Below, in pieces: positions 44,026 to 55,560 of a stretch of 64,000 nucleotides of DNA. Under the pieces are notes generated by a model. It saw only the letters and a list, made by a program, of their open reading frames with translations, ran no database searches and was not told where the DNA came from. Position numbers and translations under genes: made by a program. Every line of letters starts with the position of its first letter. Position 1 is the first letter of the stretch. Source of the DNA: Meghimatium bilineatum (lineage: Eukaryota; Mollusca; Gastropoda; Stylommatophora; Philomycidae); NCBI GenBank assembly GCA_034231615.1, contig CM067317.1:17891064-17955063 (forward strand), written 5' to 3'.

Positions 44026-45734
44026 TTGCACATGTCGCGGCGTGTGCTATGGACGTCTGCTATGGATGACAAAGCGGCTTTTAATTCCACATCCCATAGA
44101 AAGCCTCCCTGTACTTATTCGCAGAAAAACATGCAGTAATCAAAGCTACTAGTTACAACTAACACATATGGATAAGTGTGAATATCTTTGTCACTTATTA
44201 CGAACACAACACAGACGAATGCTCAATATCCATCAATTGAAAGATATTACAAATAATAGAGTGTCGAGTCATAAAATATCACACACATATACGAAACATG
44301 TGAAAATTTTGAATTTATGACTTAAATTTTTCCAGTGACATATATTTATGAGAATTGATCAATGACACCAGCAGTATAAAAAAAATATCATCATTTGAAA
44401 AGAATGTTGTAGAAATATTTTGAGGGGAATATCTGGACATAGACACAGTTCAGCATAGATGTTCGCTTATATCGTAACGTAGATCACGGTTGAGCGATCA
44501 ACCATCAGCAATGAAGGTCAATATATTTTATCATATAAATATAATTAATGTGTTAGAAAGGGTAATCATGAACGTTCTCATGAAATAGAAAAATTAGGCC
44601 AACCAATATATCGATGGACAAAAAGGAGGGAATGGGGTGTGCTGTAGAAGACTAAATTATCTTGTGAGCCAGAGACTGGAAGGTTCATTTACATGTCCAC
44701 TCTTCATAACCGAATGTGTTGGGGAACATTGAAGACCTCAAGTGCACTTTCCTCTTTATGATTTAGATCAGATTAGACGCATATAAAGCGGCGATCGCTA
44801 AAGACGAATAAGAAATGTATGTTTCGTAAAATAGAAGCCTAGAAATGGCATCCTCTACTTCACTGTTTCTCAGTCTTTCCACAAAAGACGAACTCTGGTA
44901 ATAACATGCATGACTCATCAAACAGCACATATACTACACTATTAGCAGATTGTGATAGTCCTAGAATACTGTCACAGGGGAATGTCTCCCTTCGGGCCTA
45001 AACGTTCATCTAAAGACCAATCACCCGGAGCGGAATCACGCCTTTGAGATAACAAGCCTAATATATGTTTGGTTTATCACCTCGGTTACTGAAGTTAGGA
45101 AAGGATTTGCTTATGTCAGAAAGGCTGTGAGATGTCAGGATCTACCTGCCCACAGATGTGGGAATAATTTCGTATCATCGTCTTCATCATTATTGAAACA
45201 AATAATTATACAAGTCATGTGTGGTTGTAACAATGTTGTGTTAAAGTTGGTTGATGTGTGATAACTAACATATAACTTATTGTATTACTGTGAAAGTAAT
45301 GTAACCCCCGCTAGTAGATAGACAATAACGATTCTAGATTTCATGTAAGATAATTGCTGTTCATCATAGTTAATGATAACAACTCGTGCGTGTATGTCGT
45401 TGTGTCTCTCTGGTGAGGGCTGACATGACTAAAAACGTTCAATTCTTGCATATAATTCCCTGCCACATGTGGGACACGGATGGTCAGAATTGGGGAAATT
45501 GCGTGTTGCTCTGTCTTTTGCGGCAAAATGTTTTCTTGTTCCTCAGAGACTGTGTGTTTCTCAGTTATGCAAGCACGTTTCTGTTGTTGCTGTGACATTT
45601 GAGCCATTCTGAGCTACAGACTCGCATGCTATGTCCAGATTAGTTAACAGATATTCGTGTGTTGCTGTTAGGGGTAAGGCCATCCATGACGATGATGGTT
45701 AAAAGACGTGTCAGATTGTATAAACATATCCACT
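44026..45734. other. No gene recognised
   Basis: Overlapping frames of 69 and 88 codons near 45341-45607 on opposite strands have no motif. Confidence 0.4.
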
Positions 45735-46093
45735 GTCCATAAATTACCTTGGCAAGTTTTATGGAAATTTGACCCTTCCTTTAAACGTATGGTCTACAAT
45801 TTTTAAACAATCCAGAAACGCCCCCACCCCCTCATCCTACGTAATTATATAAAAAATATCCTGTCTCCACAAGTCCACCACAGACAAATTATAACAGAAG
45901 CATAACGAAAACAACGGCATAATATTCTCAATTTGTTTTATTTTCAAATTCAGATAATGTAATTGTTTTATAAACAACCGTTCTATTGACATCAACTTTT
46001 GTCAAATCCCTCACCGCATGTCAAAAAATTGCTAATCTTATTTCAAACCCCACCTCCGTTAATTGTTGACAAAATGTGTGGACATCCTTCACT
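45735..46093. mobile_element. MITE-E, second two-ended copy
   Basis: CCACTGTCCATAAATTACCT on the left is matched in inverted form by TTGTTGACAAAATGTGTGGA followed by CATCC on the right. The interior has C-rich patches (GCCCCCACCCCCTC and CCCCACCTCCG) near each end and no frame. This copy is more diverged than the one at 12704. Confidence 0.5.
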
Positions 46094-46616
46094 GTAGCAG
46101 GTTAAATAGTTCAGAATCGTGAAAGGTTCAGAACAACAATAAGACTATTCTTGAAAAAATGTCACTTTAAGAAGTTAAAAATCACATTCATTGACCGAGT
46201 TAGGTAAGCTGAAGACAAGTGAATTCAAAAACTCATATTTCAATATTAATCTAATATTTACAGTGAGATCTTGAGTACCTCACATTTTATTATTTCAAGT
46301 TGTTTGATTAAACAATAATTTATGTTTTATTATTGTCTTGTTTTTCAACTGTTATAATAGAAGACAATGTTAATGTTTATTGTCGACAACATATTTATCG
46401 TTCTTTCTGTTCGTGCACAACGTGTATATTTTTAATAACACTTATCAATGCAGTTTACCAGAACGTCTGAATCGTCTGAATATAGTTGAATACATGTAAC
46501 GCTCGAAGTGTTATACCATAATTTCACTTGTTAGTTCTTTCTGGAATATATTAATGACTAGAGAATTGTTGTTATTTATTATTGTGTATTCGTTTGTGTG
46601 TTCTTAATAATAAAAT
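46094..46616. other. No gene recognised
   Basis: AT-rich DNA. Confidence 0.4.
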
Positions 46617-46628
46617 AATATCTAAATT

Positions 46629-46911
46629 TTAATATCTTATTGATGGTATAAAAAGATCAATCATATCAAACATTAGGGGCAGTAGTTCATGTTCCTATGG
46701 CATGAGCTGAGAAGAGCACAGCTTGAACACTAAATAGCCATTGGAAAGATCAAGGGGGAAAGAGACAGGGGACGACAAAGAGGAAAGTTGCTAGATGGAC
46801 TTGTATTATGGCATGGGAGAAGTTCACCAATCGAGCTTATTAACAACAAGAGGCAGAGAGTCGCAGGGAACATGATCGTCTACGCCATTCGACGTGGCAC
46901 TTGATTGAATG
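46629..46911 (+). mobile_element. LINE-B 3' fragment with 12-bp TSD
   Basis: The plus strand reads LRRAQLEH, then IGKIKGERDRGRQRGKLLDG, LVLWHGRSSPIELINNKRQR, and after one shift AGNMIVYAIRRGT and a TGA stop. The stop lies in the TTGATTGAATG tail. AATATCTAAATT occurs perfectly on both sides (46617-46628 and 46912-46923). The 5' part from 46629 to about 46690 is no longer alignable. It is a clean example of a truncated insertion. Confidence 0.88.
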
Positions 46912-47039
46912 AATATCTAAATTGAGAATGTAGTTCAAATAATTTATTGTTCTTCATATTTCTTGCTTTATTTAGTTACTTTCTCAATAGATAGGCCAGT
47001 TGGATTATGTGAGAACTATTTCATCTTCCATGTCTATCT

Positions 47040-47190
47040 CTAGAATGTAAGATCTGGGAGTGAAGAGTGGTGTTGCAAGAATATAAGACCTGGGAGAGAA
47101 GAGTGGTGTTAAAAGAATATAAGACCTGGGAGTGAAGAGTGGTGTTGCAGGAATGTAAGACCTGGGAGTGAAGAGTGGTGTTGTAAGAAG
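47040..47190. repeat. 36-bp tandem repeat, four copies
   Basis: The unit is GAATGTAAGACCTGGGAGTG followed by AAGAGTGGTGTTGCAA. In the minus strand it encodes a 12-residue repeat by chance of period. The last unit merges with repeat D, whose start (GTGGTGTTGCAAGAA) equals the end of the unit. Confidence 0.9.
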
Positions 47191-47332
47191 TGATCACCAT
47201 ATAGTAATAAAAAAAGTTATTAACCATTAGAGAACCGGAACAGCTAGTTACCATATACTGACGGAAATACTGAATATTGAGATATGGACGTATGTTCGGA
47301 GTGCCATGGTGGTGATCTGACGACTATAAAAC
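47180..47332 (+). mobile_element. Dispersed repeat D, copy 2
   Basis: It matches 76-262 in block order from GTGGTGTTGTAAGAAGTGAT through ACGGAAATACTGAATATTGA, GAGTGCCATGGTGGTGAT and CTGACGACTAT. It sits between the 36-bp array and LINE-A, so the 36-bp array may have grown from its 5' edge. Confidence 0.5.
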
Positions 47333-48056
47333 AACATTGCAGGACAAATATGTCTCAAAATCAATTCATCAAAAACATAAATTATGGACTTCACCAATTT
47401 ACCTAATGAAATTACTTCAAATGGACAACAACAAGAAAATGTACACAAATTCTCCTATCTAGGAAGCAAATTAACACTCGACGGTGATGTCATGCCAGAA
47501 ATTACAACTCGCATTGCCCTAGCATCAAGTGCATTTAACAGACTGTCTAATATCTGGAAGTCAAAGTCAATCAGCAGACGCACGAAAATGCGCTTATTTA
47601 ATTCCTGCGTTATTCCGGTGCTATCATATGGATGTGAGAGCTGGAAAAGCTCTTTATCTTCAGAAAACAAATTACTGAGTTTCGAGAACAAATGTCTTCG
47701 TAGGATAACTAATACCATTTGGAGTGATTTCAAATCGAATGATAAAATCAGAGAAGAGACACATCGAAATTTCATCACAGATGTTATCAGAAAACGTCGT
47801 TGGTCCTACATCGGGCATGTCCTACGCACAAACACCAACAGAATACACCACCAATCTCTTGAATGGAAACCTACAGACAAAAGAGCGGGGGTATGCCAAA
47901 AGAAACACTCAGAAGGACAATACTTAGAGAAAGTAAAGAAACCAATATTCATACTATTCAAGAACTACACAGAATAGCTTAGTACAGACAGAATTGGAGA
48001 GAACTGACCTCTGCCCTATGCACTAACTTTAGCGCAAAAGGAAAATGAATGAATGA
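47333..48056 (+). mobile_element. LINE-A 3' fragment, 197-codon frame
   Basis: From about 47334, GQICLKINSSKT-IM (one stop) leads into a 197-codon frame (47384-47977). The frame contains KFSYLGSKLTLDGDVMPEIT (DUF6451-like start), SYGCESWKSSLSSENKLLSF, NKCLRRITNT, RKRRWSYIGHVL and a decayed R-G-R-P segment (KRAGVCQKK, where one base is lost). After the frame stop, sequence still follows LINE-A to CTATGCACTAACTTTAGCGC, AAAAGG and AAAATGAATGAATGAATT. The hairpin is mutated on both sides. Compared with the copy at 18372 this region retains the reading frame that the other lost. The RT domain and endonuclease are missing. Confidence 0.88.
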
Positions 48057-48344
48057 ATTTTTATTTTACGTTAATTCTTATACACAACATCAAAATGTGC
48101 TTAAAGAACAGAATAATGTGTCATGGATTAAAGATTGGCTGCGATGTATGTGCATTCTTCTCGTCACATTCAGGTCTGGTTCATTTTGACAATGTATGAT
48201 ATGGGATATCCAACCTGAGAAAGTTCTTTATTCACCGTTTACGACATGTATTGTTTGTAACACTATCTCTCTTGTTTGATTGTATTTATAACTTGGCGAT
48301 ACATCAGCTCCTACTAGTTATTCACTGCGCATGTTTGTTCACAT
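48057..48344. other. No gene recognised
   Basis: The 130-codon frame starting at 48251 extends into the following minisatellite and is not called. Confidence 0.4.
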
Positions 48345-48625
48345 GCTTCATGTATACCTCAATGTTTCTTTTTTCCCCACTATTATTCCCATGTAAAATT
48401 CGACGTTTGTTTATCCTCCCTGTTCTTTCCATGCATACCTCACTGTTTGTGTATATCATCCCTGCTCTTCTCTATGCATCGCTGCTTATATATAGCCTTC
48501 ATTTGTTCTCATGTATACATCGCTGTTTATTTATATCATCCCTGTTCTTCCAATGTATATTTCACTGTTTGTTTATATCTTCCTTGCTTTTCCCATGCAT
48601 GCCTCGCTGTTTGTGTCGACCAATG
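48345..48625. repeat. 42-bp minisatellite, about six copies
   Basis: CCCTGTTCTTCCCATGCATA, CCTCACTGTTTGTTTATATC and AT repeat with moderate divergence; 42 is a multiple of three, giving a long pyrimidine-rich frame. Confidence 0.85.
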
Positions 48626-48789
48626 ACTCATGCTTATACCTAGCGTCTACATATGCACTGTCCAGACATCCATACTGGTGGTGACCCTACGGTACCTGCA
48701 TTGTGAGTAGTGAGTCACAGTCAGCTAGATACTAAAACATAGAAACGCATCACAAGTAATTGGAGTAACCTCTGTTTTTTTCAGGTGTT

Positions 48790-48950
48790 GACCCAATTCT
48801 CATTTTTATTATTGCCTGGTTATTGTTTGGTCACTATTTAAATGCTTGGAATCGTATGCCAAAAATAGCCAAAGCGGTTCGAAGTATATAAATAGTCACC
48901 AACCAAAAGCTCAACAATAATCAAAAACGTCACGAACAGGGTCATAATTA
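48790..48950. mobile_element. Foldback element, copy 1
   Basis: TTATTGTTTGGTCACTATTT is mirrored by AAATAGTCACCAACCAAAAG followed by CTCAACAATAA. The loop contains GGAATCGTATGCCAAAAATA, then GCCAAAGCGG. The outer arms extend imperfectly to GACCCAATTC and GAACAGGGTC. No frame is present. Confidence 0.5.
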
Positions 48951-49025
48951 ATTCCTTTGGAATGTCTTCTATACTCCCAAGGATATCGATATATCTGGTT
49001 TTTCGATATAACATGGAAGAACAAT

Positions 49026-49388
49026 TCCATGTTTTTCACGCTGTTCTCATATATCGTCAAGTTATCCTGAAATATCCTATAGTTCCTTGTTTTTCACGCT
49101 GTTCTCATATAGCGTCAAGTTATTCTGAAATATTCTATAGTTCCATGTTTTTCACGCTGTTCTCATATAGCGTCAAGTTATCCTGAAATATTCTATAGTT
49201 CCGTGCTTTTCACGCTGTTCTCATATAGCGTCAAGTTATCCTGAAATATCCTATAGTTCCATGTTTTTCACGTTGTTCTCATACATCGTCAAGTTATCCT
49301 GAAATATTCTTTAGTTCCATGTTTTTCACGCTGTTCTCATATATCGTCAGGTTATCCTGTAATATGCTATAGTTCCATGTTTTTCTTG
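49026..49388. repeat. 58-bp minisatellite, 6.3 copies
   Basis: TCCATGTTTTTCACGCTGTT, CTCATATAGCGTCAAGTTAT and CCTGAAATATTCTATAGT repeat with few changes. The sequence is unrelated to the other 58-bp array at 32385. Confidence 0.95.
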
Positions 49389-50976
49389 AATGGCCACACA
49401 AAGTAAACGCAAAGTGACACATGCTCCGCTACACATGCCATGATGCGAGACGACATATGAGATCAGCTCCCTCGACTATACTGAAGGACTTATAGTTACT
49501 GAGATTACACTAGAGATCTCTAATATTTTTGTTAACAATATGTTTAGCAAATACAAAACGCACCCTGTACATGACTTGGTGGCAATACGGGTATGCGGCT
49601 TTTATCGTACACAGTTACATCATCCCTTCCTGCAACTCCTTAACGGGAACAATACCGTATGTGAATTTTTTTTATTAGCACTGTTTACGTTTTGCAATTC
49701 CATTTTATTGCTTTATATATATATATGTATATGTGTGTGTGTGTGTTCTCAATGATTTAGTGTGTATCTGCGTGGCGTCAGTGTACATCGACTCTATACC
49801 CACCCGATATATTCTCTATCACTTTCTGTTTCCCCCTAGTTGCCATTATGCATTCGTGTCATTCAACCTATCCCCTTACTCTCTCCCCTAAATTCTTGCT
49901 CAAGGTTAATCAGAAATTGTATTATAACTAAACACTAACGCATGAATCTTATCTTAGTGGAAAAACAGATCATAAATACAATCTATGAAACCTTGTCTAA
50001 ACACTATGTCCACACAATCTCCAAACTGTCCCTAGTACTGCACTGCATAAAACAAACATAGACATCTCGTTGCCTTTACTCCTAGTGTGATCCTAACTAT
50101 TAAACCGCCGTTATTGGGAGATGCATTTTTCATTTTGACTTGTAACTATTGTATATTCACGGATATTAACTTCTTTACCGCCTTTACCATGCTGTGTTTA
50201 CCTTTTCCATCACTATTTTAACTGTATTCTTTGGAATGCACGTCTGAACATTTAAGGAATATGTTAAAAACAGATGTGATACACACTAACGGTTTATCCG
50301 TTATTATTCACGGATTTATTGGGTTTTGTGAACACGAACAATATTATCATTTCAGATAAGTGCAAATAGCAGCAAAACAATGAATCGACACAAAAATGGC
50401 ACTACTGAAAATTGTATGGTTCTGTTTGTAGTACATCAATATATGTCCTTTCGAAATGCTCGCCATCAAATTTTTTAACATAATTTTACAATCCATGCTC
50501 AAAATTACGTTTATTGTATGCATGCTCCCTTATGTATTATATGACCATATTTTTTAACAAATATGTATGTATTGTGGTTTTTCTTAATCCGCAAATTCAT
50601 TTAAACTGTGTAGGTTGTTTTGAATTATTAGATAATTGTAGGAGAAAAATGTGCATTGCCAGGTACTGTGAGGATGCGATCTAAAACATTCTTAGAGATA
50701 TTATATTAGTGGTAATTGAGAAAAGTTAAATTTGACGTTAAAAGTGCACATTATCTTCTTCACTGTTTTGTAGTGGTATGAGTTGTATAACAGCCATGTT
50801 AGTGTATTACTTTTATGTTAATGCTGAAACAAGTAGTATAAGAATGACTTTTCTTCTGTGACATTGAAATTATACACCTGTCGGATAAGTCACATTCCAT
50901 GACTGCTAAATTAATCTTGTGAGAAAACCTGAGTAAACCATTTCTTGTGTTAACCTTTTTTAAATGGCTGTTTATA
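49389..50976. other. No gene recognised; TA/TG microsatellite at 49715
   Basis: TATATA-TGTGTG run at 49715-49748. No motif elsewhere. Confidence 0.45.
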
Positions 50977-51026
50977 CGAACACACACACACACACAAACA
51001 CACATATATATATATATATATATATA
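50977..51026. repeat. AC and TA compound microsatellite
   Basis: CACACA run followed by TATATA run. Confidence 0.9.
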
Positions 51027-51339
51027 AATTACGGGGGTAATTTATAGTATGGTTGTGTGTTGTGGTAGTTTATCTACTTATAAATAGGGCGTTCTATAAA
51101 TATGTTTTTCTCTTCTTTTAATTACACTGAGACATGATACTTCGGTTGTACACGAAATTGCAAACAGTGAAATCAGATTGTTAAATGAAATTACGGATTA
51201 ATCAAGAAATAGACACAATGAGATCTAGACTACGAAAACAACAACAAATTATGACAACATATTAACACCCTTCACAAAGTTATAATACATATTAATTAAC
51301 TGTTGATGGTATAACTTTTGAATATTTTGAAGCAAATAT

Positions 51340-51610
51340 AAATACTTAAGGAAGTCGTGGAACAAAAATCACAACTGGAACTTCAATAGCGACATCACAA
51401 CTAACTCAATTGAAAGAAAAAATAAAAGTGGGCAGCGGACCAGCAGGAAAGATAAATTACATCTGACTACGGCAACTACATTTCTAGTAGCAATTTACGA
51501 CTGTGAACCATGGGAACATTATGAAGTTGTGGAAAAGTGAATTTATTCCATCGAAATAAGATGTCGCAGAAGGATAGTGATAATATATGGAGATTGAAAA
51601 AAAAACATCG
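51340..51610 (+). mobile_element. LINE post-RT fragment (weak)
   Basis: YDCEPWEHYEVVEK, then after a stop IYSIEIRCRRRIVIIYG, resembles the Y-G-C-E-x-W ... F-E-M-R-C-x-R-R-M-L-R-I-x-W region. Upstream NFNSDITTNSIERKNK is compatible with the DUF6451-type segment. All of it is broken, and the family cannot be assigned. Confidence 0.4.
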
Positions 51611-52800
51611 AATCAATAAGTATTAAGAGAATTACATGTAAGAATATGATTCATTTCTTAACAACCGTATAACCTGTAAGCCAAATTTTTATCTGAGCCA
51701 TGTAATGCTTCATAACAGCTTAAAATAGTAGTATTGCAAGGCATGGTTACTGGTAACGAGTGAAAGAAACGGCCAAGGCGACGATGTGCACACAATTTAA
51801 AAGGTGAAACATAACACTGACTAATGATATGTCTACTACACAAGAATAGTGAGTTACTCTCTTCGCATCATCGGCTGATTTTCTTTTCTTCAGCCATCAA
51901 CTGAATCGGCACTGAATGTACAACGGTTCAATGATGCAGATACTGTTATCACCAATGCGACAAGACATCTGAGAGAGGTATCAAATAAAGGATGTCACGA
52001 ATGTTTCCATCTTCTATAGGCTAGTTGGCAAAATGTGTAACTACCGAAGGGAACTACTTTGAAGGAAATGTAGTGTAGATAATTTCATTGCTACTTGAAG
52101 TATCATATCGATCTAAGTAACAACGAAAGTATATGTAAGGGTGTACGATTTTTGTTTGTATATATTGTTATTTAAGGTCCACGGATATTTCTTTAATACC
52201 TTTCAGCATGGACAACATATTCTTGCGAGTTTTCAACTAATTCTCGTTAGGGCTTCCAAAAGTTCTTCTTAGAATTATCACTATCATTTCTCAGTTTCCG
52301 TCTAATAGTTTTCTTATAATAGAAATTCTTATAGTTCTCATTGTAAGTTACACTTTCCTAACTATTTCTATTACATTTATATACTATTTATATTTTGTGC
52401 ATTTTGTGTGTCTGCTTCACTTTTGTTAGCTGACGGCATGGCTGGTAACACATATAAATTGTGTTTACTTTCAACACCATTTCCGTTATTGGTAACATCA
52501 TAGAAACTTTCGTTTAGTACTGTCAAGACATCGGTGACAAATCAGTTGAACATGTTCTGCGGCACGAGAATCAGGTATCCTTCTATCACAGAAAGATTTG
52601 GACTTCATTGTCAGCAATACGAGATAAAGGTGTGATTGAACGATAATTTAAAAGTGCTAAACTAATTTCATGTGTAAAATATACTACCTATTTTCCAAAA
52701 CAGATTAAGAAAACTTTAATCATATTAAATATTACTTTAATTCATATTGTCAATGCACACCAATTTGAACAACACATCAGAATAATTGATCTTGATAATA
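51611..52800. other. No gene recognised
   Basis: AT-rich. A 61-codon minus frame at 51658-51843 has no motif. Confidence 0.4.
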
Positions 52801-52803
52801 GTA

Positions 52804-53080
52804 GCCCGTGTGTTACCGGGCCCCGAAAGGGGAGTAAGGAGTAGCAACATTCTTTACCTTTCATGCTTGTCGTAAGAGGTGACTAAGGAGGTTATAGAAT
52901 GGAGGTGGCTGTTCCATCCCATATAGGGTCAGTGACCCATAGATATTCTGCAGTCTGTAGTGTCAGGCCGAAAGGCGCAGATATCGCAGAAATGCTGTAA
53001 ACTATGACACAATGCATTCTGTTCTCCTGACTTCATCCTGCTAATCTGAAGGGGTTTGAGAACGAACGCAGAAGAAGAAG
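52804..53080 (+). mobile_element. SINE-2, best-preserved head
   Basis: It starts GCCCGTGTGTTACCGGGCCC and contains the perfect hairpin CCCCGAAAGGGG. Next come TGTCGTAAGAGGTGACTAAG, GGGTCAGTGACCC, AGGCCGAAAGGCGCAGATAT, and the tail AACGAACGCAGAAGAAGAAG. GATAATAGTA before and GATATTAGGTA after may be a decayed TSD. There is no open frame of note. Confidence 0.8.
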
Positions 53081-53289
53081 ATATTAGGTAATTTTATTCT
53101 TTAGTGCTGACCGTTAATGACATAATTTTTTTATTCTTCAACGTTTCTATCCCCAACCCTTGCCAACAACTGTCACGAGTTCAGGGACACTTCCCGGTTT
53201 ACTACGTAAAGACAATTATCACTCCCGCGCCCACGCCACACACTTAACTAAATACATAGCAGAATGTGTAAGATAAAATAACATGTCTT

Positions 53290-54130
53290 ATTCACATTGT
53301 TAGAAATAATAGTTGAAATTATTCACTGTGTTAGAAATAATAGTTGAAATTATTCACTTTGTTAGAAATAATAGTTGAAATTATTCACATTGTTAGAAAT
53401 AATAGTTGAAATTATTCACATTGTTAGAAATAATAGTTGAAATTATTCACACTGTTAGAAATAATAGTTGAAATTATTCACTTTGTTAGAAATAATAGTT
53501 GAAATTATTCACTTTGTTAGAAATAATAGTTGAAATTATTCACATTGTTAGAAATAATAGTTGAAATTATTCACATTGTTAGAAATAATAGTTGAAATTA
53601 TTCACATTGTTAGAAATAATAGTTGAAATTATTCACTTTGTTAGAAATAATAGTTGAAATTATTCACATTGTTAGAAATAATAGTTGAAATTATTCACAT
53701 TGTTAGAACTAATAGTTGAAATTATTCACATTGTTAGAAATAATAGTTGAAATTATTCACATTGTTAGAAATAATAGTTGAAATTATTCACATTGTTAGA
53801 AATAATAGTTGAAATTATTCACATTGTTAGAAATAATAGTTGAAATTATTCACATTGTTAGAAATAATAGTTGAAATTATTCACATTGTTAGAAATAATA
53901 GTTGAAATTATTCACATTGTTAGAAATAATAGTTGAAATTATTCATATTGTTAGAAATAATAGTTGAAATTATTCACATTGTTAGAAATAATAGTTGAAA
54001 TTATTCACATTGTTAGAAATAATAGTTGAAATTATTCACATTGTTAGAAATAATAGTTGAAATTATTCACATTGTTAGAAATAATAGTTTAAAGTATTCA
54101 CATTGTTAGAAATAATAGTTCAAATTATAC
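53290..54130. repeat. 31-bp minisatellite, 27 highly uniform copies
   Basis: The unit ATTGTTAGAAATAATAGTTG followed by AAATTATTCAC repeats with almost no change; CACATTG/CACTTTG is the main variant. Each unit contains the dyad AATAAT-loop-ATTATT. There are no spacers, so it is not a CRISPR array. Confidence 0.96.
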
Positions 54131-54159
54131 AATTTAATTTGGTGTATTCTTGACATTAT

Positions 54160-54250
54160 CTTATGGCAACACCCCCATCTCCACCCCCGCCCTTGTAAAA
54201 CATTCTCAGACTGCGCCCATCCCTAATTTGATGACATACGGTATAGACAT
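54160..54250. mobile_element. MITE-E end remnant
   Basis: CAACACCCCCATCTCCACCC, then TTTGATGACATACGGTATAG and ACATCGTC, resemble the C-rich subterminal part and terminus of MITE-E. Confidence 0.35.
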
Positions 54251-55027
54251 CGTCATTCTGAAAATAGCCGCATGCTAACCAGAACTCTAGTCTATCGCCA
54301 GAGTCCTATACACAGTCCTCGAAAATGTGCCTACTTTAATTTGTCAGAACCACCACGCTCAATTTATCCTAGGTGCCTCTCTTCCTGTCTGCCCGTCTGT
54401 CTATTGGAGGATGTTTTGACCTAATAGACTTCGAAGCACAAACTGTATCTTTTTACTGTCTATTTCAATATAGAAGATAGAGGGAGAGAGGGAGAGAGAG
54501 AGAGAGCGGGAACAAAAGAGTCGGATTGAACGAAAGAAAATTATATAAAAATATATACATATTGCTTTTTCCAACAGAGATTTACAATATTTACGTTAAG
54601 TAGACTGGATCGAATTGGTCTCGACGGAATTCCCGTTGGCAGATTTCCGTGAAAGCAAAATAGGGCAGACAACTATGATATATCTATTTGAATGTAAAGT
54701 GGATGAGCGGTCGTTATAAACTGTCATGGTTGCATCATGTATGGGTCAGTAAAAGTTCCCGCTGTGCGACATGGGACAACTTTTGAATCTTTTCATAAGA
54801 AACTCGTAGTACCACTTAGAAAAATATTTTGCTTTTGCTATTCCACAGCTAATAGAATAAAACCTTATATAACGAGCAATTTAGAAATATCAATTTCTCA
54901 TTCAGATATTTATCATGTATAGTAGAGAATATGATTAATTATTTTATAGACGTTCTTTTTATCATTTAACACTCCAATTGAAGATTATTTTAAAATAACT
55001 TGTGTAGTAATAGTGATGTGTTTGTCG
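54251..55027. other. No gene recognised; GA microsatellite at 54478
   Basis: A GAGAGG/GAGAGA run lies at 54478-54508. A 61-codon frame at 54737 has no motif. Confidence 0.45.
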
Positions 55028-55135
55028 TGTTCGTCTATGTGGCAGCGTGGTACAGAGCTTGCTTGTGAAGTAAAGGTTAATGTACCGGGTGTGATCCCGG
55101 AACAAGTAAGTGTGCATACGGAGATTTATGAAAGC
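55028..55135 (+). mobile_element. SINE-4 (tRNA-like), copy 2
   Basis: TGTGGCAGCGTGGTACAGAG (A-box region) and ACCGGGTGTGATCCCGG (B-box stem and loop) have tRNA-like spacing. GTGCATACGGAGATTTATGA matches the copy at 60110. Confidence 0.6.
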
Positions 55136-55185
55136 AGTTGATAACTACATAACGTATTTATATTGTCTAGATAATCACTATAGCC

Positions 55186-55213
55186 ACAATATGCTGTGTT
55201 GATAACTACATCC
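55186..55213. repeat. Single unit of the 28-bp array left of SINE-3
   Basis: AATATGCTGTGTTGATAACT followed by ACATCC corresponds to the array unit at 55378-55560. It shows that SINE-3 interrupted that array. Confidence 0.65.
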
Positions 55214-55372
55214 GGATTATCTACCGAAGACGGATGTGTCGGACCATTGACGCAAACTAAATCGTCGACACAACGCATGTCCATTCTCTGGACTACATTC
55301 TGCTGGAAATCTAGGACCATGGTCCTGCTACAAGGGAGATCTAGCGGGAGTTTGAGATTGAATGCTGAAGAG
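55214..55372 (+). mobile_element. SINE-3, copy inside a minisatellite
   Basis: ATCTACCGAAGACGGATGTG, CATTCTCTGGACTACATTCT, CATGGTCCTGCTACAAGGGA and GATTGAATGCTGAAGAGAC match the copy at 24324. ACATCC on both sides (55208-55213 and 55373-55378) may be the TSD. The GAA tail is reduced to one unit. Confidence 0.75.
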
Positions 55373-55560
55373 ACATCCTGAATATGATGGGTTGATGGCT
55401 ACATCCTGAAAATGGTGTGTTGATAGCTACATCCCGAATATGCTGGGCTGATGGTTACATCCTGAATATGCTGGGTAGATGGTTACATCCTGCATATACT
55501 GGGTTGATGGTTACATCCAGAATATGCTGGGTTGATGGCTATATCATGATAATGCTCAGA
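55373..55560. repeat. 28-bp minisatellite, about six copies
   Basis: The unit is TGAATATGCTGGGTTGATGG followed by CTACATCC. Copies are moderately diverged. Confidence 0.9.

Noticed and set aside
47455..47778. 107-codon minus-strand frame
   Set aside because: Antisense of the LINE-A frame at 47384-47977.
48251..48643. 130-codon frame rich in L, F, S and C
   Set aside because: Mostly the 42-bp pyrimidine-rich minisatellite.
53290..54130. CRISPR array
   Set aside because: Repeats are of CRISPR-like length but follow one another without spacers, no cas genes are present, and the context is eukaryotic.
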